A stretch of DNA of 10,408 bases from Candidatus Krumholzibacteriia bacterium. Its GTDB lineage: Bacteria > Krumholzibacteriota > Krumholzibacteriia > LZORAL124-64-63. Below are positions 5,306 to 10,408 of the stretch, piece after piece. Positions within the stretch are counted from its first letter, which is position 1. Every line of letters starts with the position of its first letter. Below the pieces are notes generated by a model that was not told the origin of the DNA, did not search any database, and saw only the letters and a list, made by a program, of their open reading frames with translations. The stretch is taken from contig DAOWLV010000063.1 in assembly GCA_030643455.1 (NCBI GenBank), forward strand, positions 1 to 10,408. Reading direction: 5' to 3'. A program made the position numbers and the translations under genes.

Positions 5306-6199
5306 CTGGCGATTTTCCTTTTCCACGTCTTTTTCGGGGGCCGGCACCGCCAGCACCGCCCAGATCGGATAGTGATCGCTGGCCAGCGTCTCGGTGGCGA
5401 TCCCCCGCGAACCCAACACGAATCCCTTGCAGAAGATGTGATCCAGCACCGGAATCGAGCCGGGAACCTTCTTGTACTTGTTGGCGATGGTCGGGCCTTC
5501 GGGCAGCCGCACCGGCTTGAGGCGCAGACGCCGCATGACCTGGCGCAGCAAGGTCCCTTCGTATTCACTGATCGTGTTGAAGTCGCCGCCGAGGATCACC
5601 GGACCCTCGAATCCCCCCAGGGTATCACGGACCGCCTTGGCCTGGTCGATCCTGTTGTCCTGATTCATCATCACCGTCGCGGTGTGGATGCTGATGGCCC
5701 GCACCGTTGTTTCCCCCAGATCGATATCCCCCGCCAGCGCGATGCGGCGGTGTCCCGTCAAAATGGTTTCATGGGGCAGGATGAGCACCTGGTCATTGAT
5801 GATGGGCCATCTCGACAGCACCGCGTTGCCGAACAGCTTCTTGTGATGGGGATGCACGGCGGCGGCACCGTAGATGTGGTGCATGCCCAGTTCCTCGGCC
5901 ATGTGCCGGACGCCGGCCGGTCCCATCTCCTGCAGCAGGATGATGTCGGCGGCCGCAAGATCGGGATTGGCGCGGATCTCCCCCAGGGCCATCACCACAT
6001 TTTTGCCGTACTGGATGTTCCAGGACACCACCCTGATGCTGTCGCGGGGCGCCGGCGCCGGCGCCACGGCCGCTCCCCGGTGGACGGTCACTTCGGCCGG
6101 GGCGTAACCCGTCTTCAGGCCGCAGCCGGCCATCGCCACGAGGCACAGGATGGCCGCAAGGTCCCTGGCCCGGGTTGGATTTGGGTGCAACATCTTCAT
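5303..6199 (-). CDS. Endonuclease/exonuclease/phosphatase (EEP) family probable lipoprotein
   Basis: The family comprises metal-dependent phosphodiesterases and phosphatases acting on nucleic acids, phosphoinositides or other phosphoesters; the substrate here is unknown. The full set of EEP motifs is present in the 298-residue product: Asn61 in SWNIQYG, Glu91 in LLQEM, His172 in IHTAT, Asp206 and Asn208 in GGDFNT, Asp253 in LDHIF, and the terminal Asp275-His276 in SDHYP. The N-terminus has a signal peptide ending in AMAGC with Cys26 as likely lipidated residue (Met rather than Leu at -3 is less usual), then an Ala/Pro-rich linker (about 43-52). This puts the catalytic domain outside the cytoplasm. 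The start is taken at ATG 6199; an ATG two codons later (6193) is possible, and neither has a strong Shine-Dalgarno sequence. It is divergent from the thioredoxin-like gene and co-directional with the winged-helix gene. Confidence 0.9.
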   Translation of the reverse strand: MKMLHPNPTRARDLAAILCLVAMAGCGLKTGYAPAEVTVHRGAAVAPAPAPRDSIRVVSWNIQYGKNVVMALGEIRANPDLAAADIILLQEMGPAGVRHMAEELGMHHIYGAAAVHPHHKKLFGNAVLSRWPIINDQVLILPHETILTGHRRIALAGDIDLGETTVRAISIHTATVMMNQDNRIDQAKAVRDTLGGFEGPVILGGDFNTISEYEGTLLRQVMRRLRLKPVRLPEGPTIANKYKKVPGSIPVLDHIFCKGFVLGSRGIATETLASDHYPIWAVLAVPAPEKDVEKENRQ

Positions 6200-6207
6200 G
6201 AAATGGA

Positions 6208-6236
6208 ACTCTACGTTCCCTTTTCGTTTGCGACAA
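6208..6236 (-). promoter_or_regulatory. Candidate promoter for the EEP lipoprotein gene
   Basis: On the minus strand TTGTCG (6231-6236) and TAGAGT (6208-6213) are spaced by 17 bases, each with four consensus matches. The -10 box ends only eight bases before the start codon at 6199, so the transcript would be nearly leaderless, which fits the absence of a clear Shine-Dalgarno sequence. Weak evidence. Confidence 0.28.
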
Positions 6237-6256
6237 CCACGAGATGGGCTGATAGT
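6228..6256 (+). promoter_or_regulatory. Candidate promoter for the thioredoxin-like/rRNA modification operon
   Basis: TTGCGA (6228-6233) and GATAGT (6251-6256) are 17 bases apart, each with four matches to the consensus. The -35 box overlaps that of the candidate divergent promoter, in an 80-base gap that must hold both. Weak evidence. Confidence 0.3.
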
Positions 6257-6268
6257 CTGGATTGAACT

Positions 6269-6273
6269 GGAGG
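6269..6273 (+). promoter_or_regulatory. Ribosome binding site deciding the TTG start at 6280
   Basis: GGAGG ends six bases before TTG 6280. The in-frame TTG at 6262 lies upstream of this site and would place it inside the coding region, so the later TTG is preferred. Confidence 0.65.
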
Positions 6274-6279
6274 TTCCCC

Positions 6280-6891
6280 TTGAACACTGACTTTGTCCAA
6301 CAAGTTACCGAATCCGGCCTGACGTCGTCGGCCTACCTGGAAGTCGCCGAACAGCGGGCCGCCATTGATCCGGCCGGTCTGGAAGACACCGAAGCCGAAC
6401 GTGCCGAATTTGCCAAGCTCAACCTGCACCGCCTCGGGCGCATCCGGCGTACCTGGCGTCCGTCCGAAGAGCTGGCGTCCCTAGTCGCCCGTATCGATAG
6501 TCCCCAGCTCTGGATGGCGCTGACGGAACCCTGGTGCGGCGATTCGGCCCAGTGTCTGCCCTGTCTCGAGATCCTGGCCGAAAGTAATCCGCACCTTACC
6601 ATCCGTTACCTGTTGCGGGACGACAATCTCGAAATCATGGACAAATACCTGACCGGCGGCAAACGCGGCATTCCCCTGCTGGTGGCGTTCGACCCCGGGG
6701 GCAGTGAGCTGTTCCGCTGGGGGCCCAGGCCCTTCCAGGCCCAGGACGTGCTCGACTCCGCGGTCGCCGAAGGGCTGGAAAAACCCGCCAAGCTCGAAAA
6801 GCTCCACCTGTTCTACGGCCGCAACCGGGGCCGCGCCCTCGATGGAGAACTTGTTGCCGTGTTGAGCCGCTATCTGGACGGCCGATCGTGA
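6280..6891 (+). CDS. Thioredoxin family protein (Thioredoxin_9-like) with an added CxxC
   Basis: The 203-residue product has an all-helical-looking N-terminal half (1-75) and a thioredoxin fold from about residue 76. The core reads LTEPWCGDSAQCLPC (81-95), giving Cys86, Cys92 and Cys95, followed by RDDNLEIMDKYL (113-124) and the cis-proline motif RGIP (129-132). WCGD-x-AQ and RD-x-NL-x-x-MD are features of the Thioredoxin_9 family, whose members, as I remember them, usually read WCGDAAQNLP with one cysteine; here Asn and the residue after Pro are cysteines, creating CLPC. No signal peptide is seen, so it is cytoplasmic. It starts at TTG 6280 behind GGAGG. Its TGA overlaps the GTG of the next gene (GTGA, 6888-6891), which points to translational coupling with the rRNA-modifying fusion. 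Disulfide reductase activity is plausible but its partner is unknown. Confidence 0.85.
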   Translation: MNTDFVQQVTESGLTSSAYLEVAEQRAAIDPAGLEDTEAERAEFAKLNLHRLGRIRRTWRPSEELASLVARIDSPQLWMALTEPWCGDSAQCLPCLEILAESNPHLTIRYLLRDDNLEIMDKYLTGGKRGIPLLVAFDPGGSELFRWGPRPFQAQDVLDSAVAEGLEKPAKLEKLHLFYGRNRGRALDGELVAVLSRYLDGRS

Positions 6892-8432
6892 TCATCCACC
6901 AGGGCAACAACTGGCTGGTCGTCGACAAACCCGCCGGGATGGCCACCCACGCCGGCAAGCCGGGCGAACTGGGCGCCGTCGAGTGGCTGGAGCTTCACCT
7001 GGGATTGAAAACACATGTCGTGTCACGACTGGACCGCGGCACCAGTGGAGTTCTCCTGCTGGCGCTGGATGCCACAGCTTCTGCCCGCGCGGAAAAAATC
7101 CACGAGTCCGGGGGCGCCACCAAGATCTACGAATTCTTTTCGTCGGTCGATTCGTTGGCCGGTGGTCCAGGCGAATCGTGGACCAGGGATGACGATCTCG
7201 ACGGCAAGCCAGCCCTCACCCGGTTCCGACGTTTGGAAAAGACCCCCAGAGGGGACCTGGTCCGTTACCGCACCGAAATTTCCCATGGCCGGCAGCACCA
7301 GATCCGCCGGCACGCGGCCGCCAGCGGTGTGCCGGTCCTTGGCGACGAGGAATACGGCGGCGCTGTTTTTCCCCGCCTTATGCTGCACTGTACCGAGGTG
7401 CGTTGGCCGGAAATCGATGAGCCCTTAGAAGCATCCACCCCCGCTTCATTCACCGCCCTGGCCGAGGGTCGCGATCACGCTTTCGCCGTCTGCCGGGACC
7501 GCCGCGGTGAATGGCCGGCCACTGTCACCGATGCCTTCCGTATCGTCCACCGGGACGAAATTGCCCGCCTGCCCGCCGCCATCGACGTCTACGGCGACTG
7601 GTTCAGCGCCACCTGGTTCGACGAGACCTCTTCCGAGGAAAAGCTGACGAAGCTCCTGCATCCGGTGCTCGACGAGGTGACCGCGGCCCACGGCTGCCGG
7701 GGCGGAGTCATCCGCACCCACCGGCGCAATCCCCACCAGCGAGCCCTGGTGGTCGAAACCCGGGTCATCGGCGAGGTGCCCCCGGATTTTTTCACCGTCA
7801 ACGAACACGGCTTGAAGTACCAAGTCAGTCTCACGAAAACCCAGCATGTCGGCCTGTTTCTGGACCAGCGCGACACCCGGCGCCGCCTGGCCCTGGTTGC
7901 GGCCGGCAAGAGGCTGGCCAATCTCTTCGCCTACACCTGTTCGTTTTCGGTGGCTGCAGTCGCGGCGAAAGCCGAGGTCGCTTTTTCGGTGGATACGGCG
8001 CGGGCCGGCCTGAACACCGGTAAGACCAACTTCGATTTGAATGGTTTGAAGGAAGGCGGCCGCGGCAAGTTCATCCAGGAGGACGCCCGCAAATGGCTGC
8101 TCCGGCAGGAACGCCGGCGTGACGAAAAACCCGAGCAGTTCCAGCCGCTGGACCTGGTGATCTGCGACCCGCCGGTGTTCGCTTCGGCCAGGGACGGCGG
8201 AAAGTTTTCACTCGAAACCGAGTGGCCGCGTCTGGCCGCCCAGGCTGCGGGTCTGATGGGTCCGAAGGGCATCGCGGTCTTCGCCAACAACCACCGCTCG
8301 GGCAATCACGCCTTCTACCGCCGCGCGCTGGAAGAACAGTTCAGCGAGGTCACGGATCTGCGCCCGCCCCTGGATTTCCCGGTCTTTCCCAAACGGCCGC
8401 ATCATGTGCGGACGTTCTGGTGTGTGAAATAA
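6888..8432 (+). CDS. Fusion of RluA-type pseudouridine synthase and RlmK-like rRNA methyltransferase
   Basis: Two RNA-modifying modules are joined in 514 residues. Residues 1 to about 195 are an RluA-family pseudouridine synthase without an S4 domain: VVDKPAGM (11-18), catalytic Asp49 in SRLDRGTSG, Tyr81 in KIYEFF, HGRQHQIRRH (133-142) and GDEEYG (152-157). Residues of about 215-514 match the RlmK half of E. coli RlmKL, which makes m7G2069 in 23S rRNA: an AFRIVHRDE...IDVYGDW lead-in (216-238), VGLFLDQRDTRR (321-332), SAM motif NLFAYTCSFSV (345-355), acidic SVD (367-369), DPPVFA (427-432), FANNHR (465-470) and the terminal H-x-x-x-F-W (506-511). The motif I position usually occupied by Gly is Cys351. 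Both active sites otherwise look intact, so one chain may place a pseudouridine and a methyl group on rRNA; target sites are unknown. GTG start at 6888 overlaps the preceding stop. Confidence 0.88.
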   Translation: MIIHQGNNWLVVDKPAGMATHAGKPGELGAVEWLELHLGLKTHVVSRLDRGTSGVLLLALDATASARAEKIHESGGATKIYEFFSSVDSLAGGPGESWTRDDDLDGKPALTRFRRLEKTPRGDLVRYRTEISHGRQHQIRRHAAASGVPVLGDEEYGGAVFPRLMLHCTEVRWPEIDEPLEASTPASFTALAEGRDHAFAVCRDRRGEWPATVTDAFRIVHRDEIARLPAAIDVYGDWFSATWFDETSSEEKLTKLLHPVLDEVTAAHGCRGGVIRTHRRNPHQRALVVETRVIGEVPPDFFTVNEHGLKYQVSLTKTQHVGLFLDQRDTRRRLALVAAGKRLANLFAYTCSFSVAAVAAKAEVAFSVDTARAGLNTGKTNFDLNGLKEGGRGKFIQEDARKWLLRQERRRDEKPEQFQPLDLVICDPPVFASARDGGKFSLETEWPRLAAQAAGLMGPKGIAVFANNHRSGNHAFYRRALEEQFSEVTDLRPPLDFPVFPKRPHHVRTFWCVK

Positions 8433-8458
8433 CGGACGCACCCTGCCTGGCACCAACG

Positions 8459-8492
8459 AAAAAAGGGGCACCCCACTGGGGCGCCCCTCCCT
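8459..8492 (-). terminator. Intrinsic terminator between convergent genes, mainly for the symporter
   Basis: GGGGCACCCC (8465-8474) and GGGGCGCCCC (8478-8487) form a 10-position stem with one A-C mismatch and a 3-base loop. On the minus strand it is followed by six T residues (complement of 8459-8464), an ideal terminator for the symporter gene that ends at 8503. On the plus strand the downstream tract is only TCCCTTTG, so it would stop the fusion gene's transcript less efficiently. Confidence 0.82.
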
Positions 8493-8502
8493 TTGTACAG
8501 CG

Positions 8503-10374
8503 TTAAGCCCGAACCTTTTTCTGGGTCATCAGCGACACCAGAACCAGAGTCAGGAAACTGAGCGGGATGGAGATGATGCCGGGCTGCCCCAGTGGGTGCC
8601 AGGCGGCCTCCGCCGTGAGTCCGTAGGGCCCGGCGAACATGGCCGGACCGGTGAGGATGATTCCCAGCGCCGCGATGATACCCACGGTGATGGAAGCGAC
8701 AATGCCCGCCGCCGTGGTCTTCTTCCAGAACAGGAGCATGACGATGGAGGGCAGGTTGGCCGAAGCAGCCACCGCAAAGGCCCAGCCCACCAGGAAGCTC
8801 ACGTTCACCCCGCGGAACAGGATACCCAGGATGATGGCCACGATGCCCACCGCGAAGGCGGCGATCTTGCCGGCGCGAACCTTTTCCTGGTCGCTCAGGT
8901 TCATGCCGCCGTAACGGTCCATGAGGTCATGGGCCACGGCACCCGAGGCGGCCACGATCAGGCCGGCCACCGTGCCGAGCACCGTCGCGAAGGCAATGGC
9001 CGAGATGATGGCGAAGAGCACCCCGCCGAACGACATGGCCAGCAGCGGTGCCGACATGTTGCTGTCCGCCGGGTTCACCGTGCCACTTGTCGCCGCGCCA
9101 AGGCCCATGAACAGGGTCAGGAGGTAGAAGAAACCGATGGCCGCGATCGCCACGATGGTCGATTTGCGGGCGCAGGCCGGGCTTGGAACCGTGTAATAGC
9201 GGATGAGGATGTGCGGCAGCGCGGCTGTGCCCAGGAACAGGGCCAGCATCAGGGAAATGAAGTTCGCCTTCTGCCAGCCCGTTTTCACCTTGAACTTCGC
9301 CCCGGGCATCATCTCCTCGGTTCCCGTAACCGTCTTGGGGTAATACACGGTGAATTTCTCACCGTCTTCGTCGAACACGGCCTTCTTGTGCCACTGTTCG
9401 ATCCGGGTATCGGGATGGGTCAGGCGGGCCAGGAAGCCGGCCGGTCCCAGTGAGCCCGTTCCCCGCTTGGCTTCTTCTTCATCGAGACCGCCAAGGGCCT
9501 TGATCCGGCCGACCGGATACAGCAGCCCGTCGGGTGTGCCGTTGACAAGGGTCGCACTGCTCCACTGGGCCTGCCAGAGAGCGCCCTCGCTATCCTTCTT
9601 CCACCACGAGACGGCGCCCTCGTTGGAGAACTTCAGCAAGTCGCCGGCCGTGTGCTTCAGGATGTAACCCTGGCCGATCAGCTCAACCTCGGTGGACTGT
9701 TCCGGGATGTTGAGCAGAGCTTGCCCACCGTCACCCTGGAGGCCCACCGGATCGGTACTCAACCCGCGCACCAGGACCGAGATCACCAGAATGGTGGAAA
9801 AGATCAGCAGCAGGCCGCCCTTGAGGAACTGGACGTACGTGGTGGAGGTCATGCCCGCGGTGGAAACAATGGCGATCACGATCGCGCCGACGATGATCAC
9901 ACCGACCCAGTGGGGCAAACCGAGCAGTGGTTCAACCAGCGAACCGGCGCCGTTCATCTGGGGAATGAGGTAGCAGATCGACACCACCAGGGTGGAAATC
10001 GCGGCAGCCAGCTTGATCCCGCGGCTGTCGAATTTGGCGTCCAGTGCGTCCGTGAAGGTGAACTTGCCCATCCGCTTCATGGGTTCGGCCACCACGAAAA
10101 GCGCCACCACCCAGCCGGCCAGGTAGCCGATTGAGTAGAGGAACCCATCGTACCCGAGGGTCGCGATCATCCCGCAGATTCCCAGGAAAGACGCGGCCGA
10201 CAGGTAATCGCCGGCGAAGCTGATGCCGTTGACCGCCCAGTGGATCTGTCCGCCAGCGGCGTAATAACCGGCGGCCGACTTCGCCTTGCGTGCAAAAAAG
10301 AAGCTCAGGTAGAGCACCATGACCACGAAGAGGCCGAAGATGGCGATGGACAGGGGAGTTCCGTGCAGATTCAT
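8503..10374 (-). CDS. actP: ActP-type sodium/solute symporter (acetate or related monocarboxylate) with a long soluble loop
   Basis: This inner-membrane protein of the solute:sodium symporter family is closest by eye to cation/acetate symporters such as E. coli ActP. Supporting segments are GDYLSAASFLGI (55-66), GYDGFLYSIGYLAGW (74-88), YLIPQMNGAG (135-144) and GTAALPHILIRYYTVPS (382-398), with FAIISAIAFATVLGTVAGL further on. At least twelve hydrophobic segments span the chain. At 623 residues it is some 70 longer than E. coli ActP (about 549). Much of the surplus lies in a hydrophilic stretch at about 205-368, between the sixth and seventh helices, rich in Trp, Lys and Glu. The ATG at 10374 has GGGGAGGA just upstream (about 10380-10387). 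The start overlaps the stop of an upstream frame (ATGA), as in operons with a DUF485-type partner. The substrate is inferred from family only. A strong terminator follows. Confidence 0.88.
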   Translation of the reverse strand: MNLHGTPLSIAIFGLFVVMVLYLSFFFARKAKSAAGYYAAGGQIHWAVNGISFAGDYLSAASFLGICGMIATLGYDGFLYSIGYLAGWVVALFVVAEPMKRMGKFTFTDALDAKFDSRGIKLAAAISTLVVSICYLIPQMNGAGSLVEPLLGLPHWVGVIIVGAIVIAIVSTAGMTSTTYVQFLKGGLLLIFSTILVISVLVRGLSTDPVGLQGDGGQALLNIPEQSTEVELIGQGYILKHTAGDLLKFSNEGAVSWWKKDSEGALWQAQWSSATLVNGTPDGLLYPVGRIKALGGLDEEEAKRGTGSLGPAGFLARLTHPDTRIEQWHKKAVFDEDGEKFTVYYPKTVTGTEEMMPGAKFKVKTGWQKANFISLMLALFLGTAALPHILIRYYTVPSPACARKSTIVAIAAIGFFYLLTLFMGLGAATSGTVNPADSNMSAPLLAMSFGGVLFAIISAIAFATVLGTVAGLIVAASGAVAHDLMDRYGGMNLSDQEKVRAGKIAAFAVGIVAIILGILFRGVNVSFLVGWAFAVAASANLPSIVMLLFWKKTTAAGIVASITVGIIAALGIILTGPAMFAGPYGLTAEAAWHPLGQPGIISIPLSFLTLVLVSLMTQKKVRA

Positions 10375-10408
10375 GCGGTTTCCTCCCCACCAACGGGCCC
10401 TTCGGCCA
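10371..10408 (-). CDS. 3' end of an upstream gene, possibly a small membrane partner of the symporter
   Basis: On the minus strand the frame entering from the window edge reads AEGPVGGEETA and stops at TGA 10373-10371, overlapping the symporter ATG as ATGA. Genes for ActP-type symporters are commonly preceded by a small DUF485-type membrane protein with a hydrophilic tail, and this short acidic end would suit that. Only eleven complete codons are visible, so both the frame and the identity are inference. Confidence 0.4.
   Translation of the reverse strand, partial: AEGPVGGEETA

Noticed and set aside
5372..6265. Long plus-strand open frame (297 codons) opposite the EEP lipoprotein gene
   Set aside because: Antisense shadow; all catalytic EEP motifs are on the minus strand.
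8596..9453. Plus-strand open frame of 285 codons opposite the symporter
   Set aside because: Its His/Gly/Arg-rich composition is typical of the complement of a membrane-protein gene, with no hydrophobic core or motif.
1..10408. tRNA, rRNA, CRISPR array, insertion sequence or prophage signatures
   Set aside because: No CCA-ended cloverleaf, regularly spaced repeat-spacer array, transposase motif or terminal inverted repeat was seen on either strand.

Overview
This is a GC-rich (clearly above 60% by eye) bacterial chromosomal window with densely packed, intact genes on both strands. It shows no rRNA, tRNA, insertion sequence, phage gene or CRISPR array. The source is most likely an uncultured or little-studied Gram-negative lineage. 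The short RpoD-like sigma factor (no region 1.1, FCB-style ending in FLG), a membrane-anchored winged-helix/PD40-propeller regulator and a probable lipoprotein all fit the FCB superphylum (Bacteroidota, Krumholzibacteriota, Gemmatimonadota-like lineages). That assignment is inference from gene style only.

Layout. (a) 78-675, minus strand: a secreted 174-residue cysteine-rich protein made of three degenerate repeats, each carrying two Cys-Cys pairs (CC-x9-CC), closed by an intrinsic terminator and preceded by a structured, 377-bp divergent intergenic region. I do not recognise its family. (b) 1053-2597, plus strand: an exported rhodanese-like domain protein that has lost its catalytic cysteine, a terminator, then a short RpoD/SigA-like sigma factor preceded by a 14-bp palindrome and followed by a strong bidirectional-looking terminator. 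(c) 2598-3012: about 415 bases without a gene, holding a 14-bp palindrome and three CCTGA repeats spaced exactly 11 bases apart. (d) 3013-6199, minus strand: an endonuclease/exonuclease/phosphatase-family probable lipoprotein, followed 61 bases later by a 742-residue OmpR/CadC-type winged-helix - transmembrane - PD40 propeller protein. (e) 6280-8432, plus strand: a two-gene unit with overlapping stop and start (GTGA), made of a thioredoxin-like protein with an extra CxxC and a fusion of an RluA-type pseudouridine synthase with an RlmK-like rRNA methyltransferase. (f) 8503-10408, minus strand: an ActP-type sodium/solute (acetate-like) symporter with an unusually long soluble loop, translationally coupled through ATGA to the tail of an upstream gene cut by the window edge.

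How the parts may work together. Most units look like independent transcription units separated by terminators, so no single pathway spans the window. The strongest local links are the GTGA overlap of the thioredoxin-like gene with the rRNA-modifying fusion, the coupling of the symporter to its small upstream partner, and the co-directional lipoprotein nuclease and membrane regulator. The best candidates for something undescribed are the CC-x9-CC repeat protein and the RluA-RlmK fusion; the inactive rhodanese and the symporter loop are secondary.
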